The position numbers and the translations under genes were made by a program. From contig NZ_JAELTN010000001.1 in assembly GCF_016428855.1 (NCBI RefSeq), positions 62,001 to 126,000 of the forward strand: a stretch of DNA of 64,000 nucleotides. Direction: 5' to 3'. Shown here one piece after another: positions 36,110-44,859 of the stretch (its first letter is position 1; each line of letters opens with the position of its first letter). The notes under the pieces are model-generated. The model saw nothing but the letters and a program-made list of their open reading frames with translations, did no database searches and was not told the DNA's origin. This DNA comes from Pedobacter sp. ASV28 (lineage in GTDB: Bacteria; Bacteroidota; Bacteroidia; Sphingobacteriales; Sphingobacteriaceae).

Positions 36110-38800
36110 ATGAAAAACAAACTTTTAGCATTAACGGCTGCCCTTTTTAGCATCTTTTGCATCTCCTCTCTTTGGGCCAAAGAGGATCCGCTGGCCACCT
36201 TCCTCAAAAAACTGGAGCAAATTACCAGTGCACGAGCACAAGAGAAGGTATACCTACATTTGGACAAGCCCTATTATGCCATTGGCGATGATATATGGTT
36301 CAAGGCCTACACCATAAATGCCAAAACAGGCCTCCCTTCTATGAACAGTGGTTTGCTATACGTTGAGCTGATCAATGACAAAGATTCTATTGCCAAACAG
36401 GTGCTACTTCCCATGAAAGCTGGCATTACCTGGGGCAACTTTAAGCTTACCGATTCCCTACAGGAAGGTAACTACAGAATTAGGGCCTATACCCAATGGA
36501 TGAGAAACGCAGGTCCCGAATTCTTTTTCGACAAAACCATAAAAATTGGAAATTCTTGGGCAAACAAGGTATTTACCAAATCGAGCAATGTAATTAGTAC
36601 GGAAAATAACCAGCAAAAGATAGCCACAACCATACAGTTTAGCGATAAGCAAAACCTCCCCTATCAAAACTGTGAGGTAAGCTATGAAGTAAAATTGAAC
36701 AATAAGAATGTGGAACGTGGCAAGGGCCTCACAAATGTTAAAGGCGAAGTGGTAATAAACATGACCAATAAACAGCCTGATGTTTACAAGAGCGGACATA
36801 TTTTCGCCACCATTACACTACCCAACAAACAGAAAATTACCAAGGAAATTCCATTAAAGACCAATTCTCAGGATATTGATGTACAATTCTTCCCTGAAGG
36901 AGGAAAATTGGTAGAGAACCTGCCCAACAAAATTGCCATAAAGTCCATTAACACCAATGGACTGGGAGAATTTGCCAAAGGGGTGATCTTAAATAATGAT
37001 GGCACCGAGATTTCCAATTTTGAAACCAATAAACTAGGTATGGGATCTTTTTTCTTAAACCCATTCCCAGGCCAGAATTATAAAGCAAAATTGGTCTTTG
37101 CTAACGGCACAGAAAAAACACTGGAACTGCCAAAGGCCGACAAAAGCGGCTGCATACTATCGGTAAATAATACAGACAGTAGTAAAATGGCCATTAAGGT
37201 TTACATTTCTGAAGATCTGTTGAACAAAGAAGATTATTATTTGGTTGCCCAGCGCAATGGAACGGTCTACTTTTCTACCACATTGTCTTCTAGTAAACAA
37301 GTTATTTCGTTAACGGTTCCCAAAGACAGCTTACCTTCTGGCATTGTACAGATTTCTCTATTATCTCGTGCGTTTGTGCCATTGAACGAACGGATCGTCT
37401 TTGTCAACAATATTTCCGATAAGATCAACATTAGTCCCGAAAACCTGAAAGACAGTTATGCCAAAAGAAGCAAGGTAGAATTTTCTGTAGCGGCAACTAA
37501 TAGTAACAAACCCGTTTTGGGAAGTTTTTCTGTAGCAGTTACCAATACCACCGCAGTGAAACCCGATCCGGAAAACGAAAGCAATATCCTAACCCGCTTG
37601 TTGTTGACCTCAGACCTGACTGGTTATGTAGAAAAACCAAACTATTATTTCCTTAACCAGGACAAGACCACCCGTCATGACCTAGATAACTTACTGCTTA
37701 CCCAAGGCTGGAGAAAAATTAACTGGAAACAGATTTCAGACAATCAGGAACCACCAATTACTTTTCCTGCCCAAAAGAGACTTCAGATTAGCGGAACGGT
37801 AACCAAAGGGGGAAAACCTGTAGTAAAAGGAAAGATTATGCTCGTTTCATTTACAGGCGGCTTTTTTGCTACAGACACTTTGACCGATGAAAAAGGCCGC
37901 TTCAACTTCGACAAAATTGAATTTTTGGACAGCACCAAATTTGTGGTTCAGGCCAGAACGGAAAAAGACAGAAAATTTGTAGACATTGTAATGGACGTGG
38001 TGCCGGGCCAGGTCGTAACCAAGAACCCCAATACGGGCGACATTGAGGTGAATGTTAACCAATCGTTAGCGGGCTATCTTGAAGAGAGCAATAAATATTT
38101 TGACGACCAAACCAAAAGAGGCCTACTTAGCAGAACCATATTATTGGATGAAGTAAATATTGTAGAAAAACGGAAACCCGTTTCCAACTCTTCCAATTTA
38201 AATGGCGCAGGAAATGCCGATGCTGTTTTTACGGCAAAAGACCTGGAAACAGCCTTCTCCCTATCCCAATACTTGCAAGGGCGTATTGCAGGGGTACAAA
38301 TTCGGGACGGTAAAGCCTATGCCAGAGGAAGTCAAACACCAATGACCGTAATGGTAGACGGAATGAACTTTGGCAGTGACGACTTTAACCTTGACGATAT
38401 TGTAGTTCAGGACATAGAAACCGTAGAAATATTAAAAAGCATTGCCAACACCGCAATTTATGGAATGAACGGTGGTTCTGGAGTGATTGTCATTACCACA
38501 AAAAGGGGCGACGGAGTGAGGTCCGTAAATCCATATACACCTGGTTTAATCAACTATACTCCTAAAGGCTACACCGTGGTCAAAGAATTTTATTCGCCCA
38601 AATATGATGTTAAACCAGACAGCAGGCCAGATTTCAGAACCACCGTTTTCTGGGAACCTCAATTAGCTACCGACAATGATGGGAAGGCTAAAATCAGTTA
38701 TTTCAACACTGATGTTCCAGGAGTATATAGGATCGTTATAGAAGGTATAGATATAAATGGAAGTTTGGCCAGGAAAGTGCTCACTTATGAGGTTAAATAA
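36110..38800 (+). CDS. MG2-domain protein with TonB-type plug domain but no barrel
   Basis: The 896-residue exported protein (signal AALFSIFCISSLWA) begins with a macroglobulin MG2-like domain (KVYLHLDKPYYAIGDDIWFKAYTI) and further immunoglobulin-like domains. A carboxypeptidase-regulatory-like segment follows (ISGTVTKGGKPVVKGKIML, about 565-630), then a TonB plug-like domain (LSQYLQGRIAGVQI ... VMVDGMNF ... VETVEILKS... GGSGVIVITTKRG, about 715-805) and a final Ig-like domain (FWEPQLATDNDGKAKISYF). There is no beta-barrel. Such proteins are frequent in Sphingobacteriaceae; a periplasmic scaffold or inhibitor-like role at TonB systems is speculative. Confidence 0.8.
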   Translation: MKNKLLALTAALFSIFCISSLWAKEDPLATFLKKLEQITSARAQEKVYLHLDKPYYAIGDDIWFKAYTINAKTGLPSMNSGLLYVELINDKDSIAKQVLLPMKAGITWGNFKLTDSLQEGNYRIRAYTQWMRNAGPEFFFDKTIKIGNSWANKVFTKSSNVISTENNQQKIATTIQFSDKQNLPYQNCEVSYEVKLNNKNVERGKGLTNVKGEVVINMTNKQPDVYKSGHIFATITLPNKQKITKEIPLKTNSQDIDVQFFPEGGKLVENLPNKIAIKSINTNGLGEFAKGVILNNDGTEISNFETNKLGMGSFFLNPFPGQNYKAKLVFANGTEKTLELPKADKSGCILSVNNTDSSKMAIKVYISEDLLNKEDYYLVAQRNGTVYFSTTLSSSKQVISLTVPKDSLPSGIVQISLLSRAFVPLNERIVFVNNISDKINISPENLKDSYAKRSKVEFSVAATNSNKPVLGSFSVAVTNTTAVKPDPENESNILTRLLLTSDLTGYVEKPNYYFLNQDKTTRHDLDNLLLTQGWRKINWKQISDNQEPPITFPAQKRLQISGTVTKGGKPVVKGKIMLVSFTGGFFATDTLTDEKGRFNFDKIEFLDSTKFVVQARTEKDRKFVDIVMDVVPGQVVTKNPNTGDIEVNVNQSLAGYLEESNKYFDDQTKRGLLSRTILLDEVNIVEKRKPVSNSSNLNGAGNADAVFTAKDLETAFSLSQYLQGRIAGVQIRDGKAYARGSQTPMTVMVDGMNFGSDDFNLDDIVVQDIETVEILKSIANTAIYGMNGGSGVIVITTKRGDGVRSVNPYTPGLINYTPKGYTVVKEFYSPKYDVKPDSRPDFRTTVFWEPQLATDNDGKAKISYFNTDVPGVYRIVIEGIDINGSLARKVLTYEVK

Positions 38801-38864
38801 ATTTATGCTTGCATAATAAACTTCAATGCTTTAGCTTTATAAAATAAACCTTTAAAAGGAAAGC

Positions 38865-39629
38865 ATGAACACTATTCAAACCACTATTAAAGACAAACTG
38901 GCCATTATTACGCTAAATAGAGGAAAATCTAATTCGTTGAACCGGGAAATGGTGACCGAATTGGGCGACATGCTGCACAACATTGAAAACGATGAGCAGA
39001 TTGGCGGGGTGCTTATTACGGGAAAAGAACATTTCTTTTCCGCTGGCTTAGATTTAATAGAGCTTTATCATTATAGCGAAGAGGAGGCCAAAAGCTTTTG
39101 GCACCTGTTCCTAAATTTTACCGCAAAGATTACCGCCTTCAAAAAGCCTTTGGTAGCTGCTATTAATGGCCATAGCCCTGCTGGTGGTTGTGTAATTGCC
39201 TTGGCCTGCGACGCCAGGGTAATGGCCGAAGGCAAATATATTATAGGACTAAATGAAGTGCCCGTAGGCATTATTGTGCCCGATAGTATCTTTAAACTGT
39301 ATGCCTTTTGGTTGGGCCATGCCAATGCCTATCGAAACCTATTGGCAGGAAAGCTATTTGCCCCGGAAGAAGCCTTGCAGGTGGGTTTGGTTGATGAGAT
39401 TGTAAAACAGGAAAGCATACTGACGGCTGCAGAAAGAAAGGTAAGAAAATATATGGCCTTTGAAGCCAATACTTGGCAACAGAGCAAGCTCAATTTACGC
39501 AAAGACCTTATTGCACATACCAGTGCCGACCAAACAAAAGACCTGGAGATCATGTTGAAACAATGGTGGTCGCCAAGTACCAGAGCGATCTTAAAATCGT
39601 TGATAGACGGACTAAAAGCCAAAAGTTAA
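38865..39629 (+). CDS. Enoyl-CoA hydratase/isomerase family protein
   Basis: The 254-residue crotonase-fold protein has the oxyanion-hole segments GKEHFFSAGLDLIEL and INGHSPAGGCVIALACD and the helix GLNEVPVGIIVPD, whose Glu may serve as the general acid/base. It hydrates or isomerises unsaturated acyl-CoA in beta-oxidation. The next gene encodes a 2,4-dienoyl-CoA reductase-like enzyme 100 bases on, which favours a role in unsaturated fatty-acid degradation; the isomerase reaction is as likely as hydration. The ATG is preceded by AAAGGAAAG, one of few clear ribosome sites in the window. Confidence 0.88.
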   Translation: MNTIQTTIKDKLAIITLNRGKSNSLNREMVTELGDMLHNIENDEQIGGVLITGKEHFFSAGLDLIELYHYSEEEAKSFWHLFLNFTAKITAFKKPLVAAINGHSPAGGCVIALACDARVMAEGKYIIGLNEVPVGIIVPDSIFKLYAFWLGHANAYRNLLAGKLFAPEEALQVGLVDEIVKQESILTAAERKVRKYMAFEANTWQQSKLNLRKDLIAHTSADQTKDLEIMLKQWWSPSTRAILKSLIDGLKAKS

Positions 39630-39729
39630 AAGTCGATAATCAAAAGTGTTAGGTGCAAAGGCTATCACGCAATGCAAATCTCATATCTCACATTTAAATA
39701 CGAATCTCTAATTACTAAATATTCCGGAT

Positions 39730-40605
39730 ATGTACAATCAGCCCATGTTAAAAGATGATTCCTTAAAAGGAAAAACCATAGTAGTAACCGGTGGTGGTAC
39801 AGGCTTGGGCCGCGCCATGGGAACTTATTTTTTAAAGTTAGGTGCCAACCTGGTGATTACCAGCAGAAAACTGGAGGTATTGCAAAAAACTGCCGATGAA
39901 ATGGCCGCCGAAACGGGAGCTAAGGTTTTGGCCGTACAATGTGATGTAAGGGACTACGAGCAGGTAGAGAATATGCTACAGAAGAGCATCGAAAAGTTTG
40001 GCAAGGTTGATGGACTATTGAATAATGCCGCAGGAAACTTTATCTCTCCTACAGAAAGGCTATCGGCCAATGCCTTTTCAAGTATTATTGATATTGTACT
40101 AAAGGGAACAGTAAACTGTACTTTGGCATTTGGTAAACACTGGATTAGTCAAAAACAAGCAGCAAACGTATTAAATATTGTAACCACCTATGCCTTTACC
40201 GGCTCTGCTTATGTGGTGCCTTCGGCCTGTGCCAAGGGCGGCGTATTAGCCCTAACGAGATCTTTAGCTGTTGAATGGGGCAAATATGGCATACGTACCA
40301 ATGCCATTGCCCCTGGCCCATTTCCTACCAAGGGCGCTTGGGACAGGCTCCTGCCAGGCGATTTGGCCGAAAAGTTTGACTTCAAAAATCGTGTTCCCTT
40401 AAAACGGGTGGGAGATAATCAAGAGTTGGCTAATCTGGCAGCTTTTTTAATTAGTGATTTTTCCAGCTATATCAATGGCGAAGTGATTACCATTGACGGT
40501 GGCGAATGGCTACAGGGTGCGGGTCAAATGAACGGCTTGGAAGCCATACCAACCGAAATGTGGGACATGTTGGAACAGATGACCAGGAGTGCCAAAGGGA
40601 GTTAA
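39730..40605 (+). CDS. SDR-type 2,4-dienoyl-CoA reductase
   Basis: It would reduce 2,4-dienoyl-CoA with NADPH during degradation of polyunsaturated acyl chains. The 291-residue SDR has the cofactor loop VVTGGGTGLGRAMG, LLNNAAGNF and the end segment VVPSACAKGGV-AL-RSLAVEWGKYGIR-NAIAPGP--TKGAW, closely matching mammalian DECR1, where the usual YxxxK tyrosine is likewise replaced by SxxxK. The start may be the first ATG or the one five codons on (MLKDDSLKGKT). It follows the enoyl-CoA hydratase gene and is probably co-transcribed. Confidence 0.87.
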   Translation: MYNQPMLKDDSLKGKTIVVTGGGTGLGRAMGTYFLKLGANLVITSRKLEVLQKTADEMAAETGAKVLAVQCDVRDYEQVENMLQKSIEKFGKVDGLLNNAAGNFISPTERLSANAFSSIIDIVLKGTVNCTLAFGKHWISQKQAANVLNIVTTYAFTGSAYVVPSACAKGGVLALTRSLAVEWGKYGIRTNAIAPGPFPTKGAWDRLLPGDLAEKFDFKNRVPLKRVGDNQELANLAAFLISDFSSYINGEVITIDGGEWLQGAGQMNGLEAIPTEMWDMLEQMTRSAKGS

Positions 40606-40919
40606 GTAACTTAATTTCGGGTTAAGGCAAGTCAAAAAAGTACGTTTTGCGTTCAAACCTATTTTCCCCTGAATGGCCGGTTGGGCCTGATTCTGCAAAG
40701 CAACTGTCTTGGCCCATTATGGCTTGCCACATTAGCCAAGGTCGGTCTTAAAGGTGAACGCAGGAAGCTAGTGAGATCACTCTTTATCCCGAAATTACAT
40801 CAAGTAATGAACTTGTCATTCCGACTTTGGAAGAATCTATAACAAGCATAATTGAAACATTATTAAAAAGATTCTTCACTACCGATAAAATCGGCACAAG
40901 ATGCGCTCTGAATGACAGC
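40606..40919. other. Convergent intergenic region with a palindromic repeat
   Basis: No gene is supported. Its right part is the REP-like element at 40815-40916; the left part (40606-40814) has no recognisable structure. The two flanking genes end here, so the element may act as a terminator for both. Confidence 0.45.
40815..40916. repeat. REP-like imperfect palindrome (GTCATTC ... GAATGAC)
   Basis: Outer arms GTCATTC (40815-40821) and GAATGAC (40910-40916) and inner arms GAAGAATCT and AGATTCTTC form a 102-base hairpin element with no ORF. It lies between convergent genes. GTCATT-type ends also occur in other spacers of the window (18120s, 48090s, 62700s, 62890s). Confidence 0.6.
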
Positions 40920-41864
40920 TTAGGATTTAAAAATCACCTCCGTTGCGCCATAACCAAATTTCTCTTTATGAGCATCCATAAAGGTACGTACCTGTGCATG
41001 CTTACTAATGGTTCTATGGATATGGTCTCTTAAGGTACCATTACCTACACCATGTATAAATATAATAGAAGGCATTTGATGTACAATAGCAGCATCTAAA
41101 GCTTTCTGAAATTCATCTAATTGAACATTCAATATCTCTGTTTGGGAGAGAAAATGATGGTCATCCCTCAATTTTTCAATATGCAGGTCTATTTCTTTTG
41201 CCGGTCTGGGCAACTTGGGTTTGTCCTCTTTTTGGGTAAAGAAGCTCTCTTTTAGTCTTTGTGCATCAATAACAACAGCAGCTTCATCTAAACGCAGTTC
41301 CCAACCATATTTGTTGAGTTCTACAATCTGTTTCTTAGCCCCGCTAAAGTCTTTAGCCCTAAATCTTTTCTCTAGCAATAAAGGAGCTTTCGGTTTTACA
41401 TTTTCAGGCGTAAAATAAAGCACCTGAAAAGTAAAATTAGGCCAATTATCCAAATCGCCTAGGTTGGCCGTATAAATCTGTACACTGCCCTTTGGCTGGA
41501 TCACGCCTGCAAAGTCACCTTTATACTTACCGCTTCGTTCTGTTTTTAAGGTAAGCAGCAATTGATAAGAGCTCCGGTTTACCAGGGTAAAATGTGCTAC
41601 TACCGAGGCTTTATGGTCTTCGGCTACGGCCAAATAAACACCTTCTTCCACAAATTTCTCATCAACCTGCTTGCTTGGCATGGCATTGTTTACCGTATCG
41701 GCATTGCTGTGGTGGCCATGTACATAAGTAAGATTATTTTTGGCCACAGGTATCTCAAAGCCATCGGAATCGGTTACCCCTACGGTTAGTGCATCTATTT
41801 CACGGGTGATATAACCTTCTCTTTTTTCGTCAACAAAACGAACGTAATCTCCTATTTTGAACAT
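40920..41864 (-). CDS. DUF2027/Smr-domain protein
   Basis: The 314-residue protein begins MFKIGDYVRFVDEKREGYITRE, an SH3-like DUF2027 start, continues with a beta-rich middle (FTLVNRSSYQLLLTLKTE) and ends in a Smr domain: EIDLHIEKL, IFIHGVGNGTLRDHIH and GATEVIFKS. The Smr domain, known from MutS2, binds or nicks nucleic acids, and HGxG plus DLH are its catalytic signatures. This architecture is standard in Bacteroidota, role unknown. It is downstream of the fabH-type gene on the same strand with an 81-base spacer. Confidence 0.85.
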   Translation of the reverse strand: MFKIGDYVRFVDEKREGYITREIDALTVGVTDSDGFEIPVAKNNLTYVHGHHSNADTVNNAMPSKQVDEKFVEEGVYLAVAEDHKASVVAHFTLVNRSSYQLLLTLKTERSGKYKGDFAGVIQPKGSVQIYTANLGDLDNWPNFTFQVLYFTPENVKPKAPLLLEKRFRAKDFSGAKKQIVELNKYGWELRLDEAAVVIDAQRLKESFFTQKEDKPKLPRPAKEIDLHIEKLRDDHHFLSQTEILNVQLDEFQKALDAAIVHQMPSIIFIHGVGNGTLRDHIHRTISKHAQVRTFMDAHKEKFGYGATEVIFKS

Positions 41865-41945
41865 ATTTTTGAGTTATGGGTTACGAGTTAAGGTTATGGG
41901 CTATCCTACATGTTATAACTCATAACTAGCAACCCACAACCAAAT

Positions 41946-42992
41946 TTACCATTTTATTAAAGCGCTGGCCCAAGTAAAGCCAGAACCAAAAGCAGCTAAG
42001 CAAATTAAATCTCCTTCTTTTATTTTTCCTGCTTCCCAAGCTTCGCTTAAAGCTATGGGTACCGATGCTGCCGTAGTGTTTCCATACTTCTGTATATTGT
42101 TAAACACCTTATCGTCGCTTAGTCCCAGCAATTGCTGTACATATTGGCTAATGCGTAAATTGGCTTGATGTGGCACCAATAGATCGATATCATTGGCACT
42201 AAGGTGATTTGCAGCCAAAGCTTCGTTAATGACTTCGGGAAACTTGACCACTGCTTTTTTAAATACCGCAGGTCCATCCATATAAGGCAATGCCGCGCCA
42301 CTTTCCAACTGCTCGGTGGTCATAAATAATCCGCCCAATTCCTGGTCGGGGAAAGGTGGTTTGTTCTTCAGCCATTTATTGGCATGTGCGCCTGGATAAT
42401 ACATGGCCAAGATTTCGGCATCAGCACCATCACTGTGCAAGTGTGTACTCAAAATACCTTGTCCTTTCTTTTCTGCTCTTTGCAGAACAACGGCTCCTGC
42501 CCCGTCACCAAAAATAACCGACACGTTACGGCTACGGGTATCAAAATCCATGGCAAAGGAATGTTTTTCACTACCCACTACCAATATATTTTTGTACATG
42601 CCCGTCTTGATAAATTGGTCGGCAACGGAAAGGGCATACACAAAGCCAGAACATTGGTTGCGAATATCCAAAGCACCAATCTCCTTCATCTTCATTTCAC
42701 GTTGCAACAAAACACCACAGCCTGGAAAATAATAATCTGGGCTTAAAGTGGCAAATATAATAAAGTCGATGTCTTGTGCTGTTGTACCTGCTCGTTCCAT
42801 TGCCACTTTTGCCGCTTCAATGCCCATGGTGGTGGTGGTTTCTTCGTACCTATCTGCAAAACGGCGCTCTTTAATGCCTGTACGTTCTTGTATCCACTCA
42901 TCACTGGTTTCCATGAAGCGCGATAAATCGTTATTGGTATATACGTTTTTAGGCACGTAGTGACCTATGCCAGCAATTTTTGAACTATACAT
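41946..42992 (-). CDS. fabH: 3-oxoacyl-ACP synthase III-type enzyme
   Basis: It condenses acyl-CoA with malonyl-ACP to begin fatty-acid synthesis, or makes a related product. The ATG at 42990-42992 gives the family start MYSSKIAGIGHYVP; the longer frame adds seven residues. The catalytic triad is Cys114 in IRNQCSGF, His275 in VPHQANLRI and Asn305 in KYGNTTAAS. At 348 residues it is longer than E. coli FabH (317), with a loop near 180-235 (HSDGADAEILAMYYPGAHAN). The genome may have another FabH, so a special acyl-chain role is possible. Confidence 0.87.
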   Translation of the reverse strand: MYSSKIAGIGHYVPKNVYTNNDLSRFMETSDEWIQERTGIKERRFADRYEETTTTMGIEAAKVAMERAGTTAQDIDFIIFATLSPDYYFPGCGVLLQREMKMKEIGALDIRNQCSGFVYALSVADQFIKTGMYKNILVVGSEKHSFAMDFDTRSRNVSVIFGDGAGAVVLQRAEKKGQGILSTHLHSDGADAEILAMYYPGAHANKWLKNKPPFPDQELGGLFMTTEQLESGAALPYMDGPAVFKKAVVKFPEVINEALAANHLSANDIDLLVPHQANLRISQYVQQLLGLSDDKVFNNIQKYGNTTAASVPIALSEAWEAGKIKEGDLICLAAFGSGFTWASALIKW

Positions 42993-43013
42993 ATTAGGCG
43001 GTTTGATAAACAA

Positions 43014-43330
43014 AGATAGGCTAATTTACGGTTTTGTTGGAACAAAGAGTAAGGAGCAAAGAATAAGGACTACACCATATTGCATTTTTCATTGCGGCAC
43101 TTTGCGAATACCTTTTTAAGCAGAGAATGGAGGGATTTATCTAACAGCATTAAGTTTAATGTGAGGTTTTTGTTAGCTAAACCCGGTAGTAGCGGAAATA
43201 TCCCGGTTTTTCATCGGGAATTGAAGTGGATAACGGGGCTATCATGACCTAAGAACCACAGGTTTTGATTTTCCTAATCAAATCGTAAATCTAAAATCGT
43301 ATTTCGTAAATCTATTTGTATTTTTGTATC
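43014..43330. other. Divergent intergenic region
   Basis: No ORF is supported. A short inverted repeat (CCCGGT...ATCCCGGTTTTTCATCGGGA near 43183-43222) and TATTTTTG at 43319-43326, only five bases before the clpS ATG, are visible. The latter is too close to be a normal -7 box. No RNA gene is recognised. Confidence 0.35.
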
Positions 43331-43612
43331 ATGTCAACACAAACCAAGGAAGAAACATTTACCCTTGAAGAGATTTTAACCTCACTCAAAACTGTCCATC
43401 GTTTAATTCTTTGGAACGATGATGTAAATACTTTTGACCATGTAATTTGGTGCATGATGAAATATTTGGACTACAACGAAGCTCAAGCTGAAAAGATTGC
43501 TTGGGAAGTACACAACAAAGGTAAATGTGCCGTATTGGAAGGTTCATTTACGGAAATGGAAGTTTATCGAAAAATTTTGCAACAAGAGGGGCTTACCGTT
43601 ACCGTAGATTAA
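43331..43612 (+). CDS. clpS: ATP-dependent Clp protease adaptor ClpS
   Basis: It delivers N-degron substrates to ClpAP-type proteases. I use the ATG at 43331 (MSTQTKEETFTLEE). The core RLILWNDDVNTFDHVIWCMMKYLDYNEAQAEKIAWEVHNKGKC contains the N-end pocket (NDD--TF-HVI) and the H-x-G-K segment, followed by E-AE-Y-LQ-type residues (FTEMEVYRKILQQEGL). About 93 residues, as usual. No clpA gene adjoins it. Its last 14 bases overlap the convergent NTF2-like gene. Confidence 0.92.
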   Translation: MSTQTKEETFTLEEILTSLKTVHRLILWNDDVNTFDHVIWCMMKYLDYNEAQAEKIAWEVHNKGKCAVLEGSFTEMEVYRKILQQEGLTVTVD

Positions 43613-44075
43613 CCTTCGACCTATATTCTTCCAATTTTTTCATGGCGGTAGCTGTTACCTTTTCCCTGAAAAACTTTGTCCAGCCCAAAAGAAAACCACC
43701 TCCACCAAATGCCTGTTTTGCCCAATTATAGAAGTTGAAGTGGTCTGTATGCCTAACAATTTTTCCATCTTGAATTTCAAATTCGGCATCAATTTTATTC
43801 ACCACCTTATTTCCCGTTGCCGTAAAAGTGTAGCTTGCTTCCCAATGTGCGGTGACCAAACCTTCTTTCTCCCGAACATCACGATGTACAATCTTTAGAT
43901 CACCACTTCTTGACAAGAGCATTTGCCACATGGCCTTTACCTGCTCGGCATTCAGGTGCTTAAAAACCGCATCGTTAAAAATAGCAGAGTCGGCATAACA
44001 GTGCTGCATGCCCTGAAAATCTTTCTTGCCAAAGCTCGTATAAAACTGATCGATCAGTTGTTCATTAGGTGTCAT
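43599..44075 (-). CDS. NTF2-like (SnoaL-type) protein
   Basis: The 158-residue protein starts TPNEQLIDQFYTSFGKKDFQGMQHCYADSAIFNDAVF, a typical NTF2-like cone-fold beginning, and shows VTAHWEASYTF, VVNKIDAEFEIQDGKIVRHTDHFNFYNW, the signature of SnoaL/nuclear-transport-factor-2-like proteins. Members are isomerases, hydrolases or non-catalytic binders, so no reaction can be named. It overlaps clpS tail-to-tail by 14 bases and is divergent from the OsmC gene. Confidence 0.85.
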   Translation of the reverse strand: MTPNEQLIDQFYTSFGKKDFQGMQHCYADSAIFNDAVFKHLNAEQVKAMWQMLLSRSGDLKIVHRDVREKEGLVTAHWEASYTFTATGNKVVNKIDAEFEIQDGKIVRHTDHFNFYNWAKQAFGGGGFLLGWTKFFREKVTATAMKKLEEYRSKVNLR

Positions 44076-44199
44076 ATAAAAAGATTTAAGTTACAAAGGT
44101 TAAATTTATAAAAACAATTAACCTCCTAAAAACATTAAATTTATAAGTCGATTGTATTTTTATCTATCGAACTTGATCATCAATTAAAATTTAACCATT

Positions 44200-44616
44200 A
44201 TGAAAAGAAATGCAACCGCCGTTTGGAACGGCACTGGAAAAGATGGCAAAGGTACACTGACCACCCAAAGCACCACCTTAAATGCTACCCAATATTCCTT
44301 CAAGAGCCGATTTGAGGAAGGTGTTGGCACCAATCCAGAAGAATTAGTTGCCGCAGCGCATGCCGGATGCTTTAGCATGAAATTAAGTTTCAATATTTCT
44401 GCAGAAAATATTACTCCTGAATCTATAGAAACAAAAGCAACCGTAAACCTAAACCCAGAAAAAGGCGAGATAGACAATATTCATTTGGTGGTGAAGGTAA
44501 AGGCCGACGGATTGTCTAAAGAGAAATTTGACGAATTGGTAGCCGATGCCAAGGCAAACTGCCCCATCTCGAAATTGCTGAATACAGAAATTACTTTAGA
44601 ATCGGAGTTGTTATAA
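44200..44616 (+). CDS. OsmC family peroxiredoxin-like protein
   Basis: It reduces organic hydroperoxides by a cysteine pair: Cys57 in AAAHAGCFSMKLS (peroxidatic) and Cys121 in AKANCPISKLL (resolving). The start MKRNATAVWNGTGKDGKGTLTT and the 138-residue length match the OsmC subgroup, not Ohr. It probably protects against oxidative or osmotic stress in the cytoplasm. It is monocistronic and followed by a MITE-like repeat. Confidence 0.92.
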   Translation: MKRNATAVWNGTGKDGKGTLTTQSTTLNATQYSFKSRFEEGVGTNPEELVAAAHAGCFSMKLSFNISAENITPESIETKATVNLNPEKGEIDNIHLVVKVKADGLSKEKFDELVADAKANCPISKLLNTEITLESELL

Positions 44617-44635
44617 ACAATTTTTTCATTCTTGT

Positions 44636-44772
44636 AAGGGTTATCTAAAAGTTCCACACTAACCGCCATACCCAGCCCGCCTAGCTGCGGCCGACAGGAT
44701 TGGGTAGCTTAATAATCCTTTTTTGGGGTTCCTGTGCTCATGGGGTTGGCCATAAGACTTTTAGATACCCTT
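44636..44772. repeat. MITE-like 137-bp element
   Basis: Left end AAGGGTTATCTAAAAGT and right end ACTTTTAGATACCCTT are inverted repeats with one inserted base. The interior has no ORF. The ends share RAGGGTRTCTAAAA with the element at 18093-18232 and the length is similar, indicating one family. It lies between osmC and the promoter of the hydrolase gene. Confidence 0.6.
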
Positions 44773-44795
44773 TTTTGTTTTAACTAAAAATACAG

Positions 44796-44825
44796 TTGGT
44801 TTAGTTACAAAAAATAGTACTTTTG
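44796..44825 (+). promoter_or_regulatory. Promoter of the alpha/beta hydrolase gene
   Basis: TTG (44796-44798), exactly 19 bases, then TACTTTTG (44818-44825), a perfect TAnnTTTG box. The ATG follows at 44860. This is the best conventional Bacteroidota promoter in this half of the window. Confidence 0.7.
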
Positions 44826-44859
44826 GTACTTAAGCTTAACACTAATTTCTCTGTTTCTT

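Noticed and set aside
43319..43326. TATTTTTG as clpS promoter -7 box
   Set aside because: It lies five bases before the ATG, leaving no leader, and no -33 box is at the right distance.
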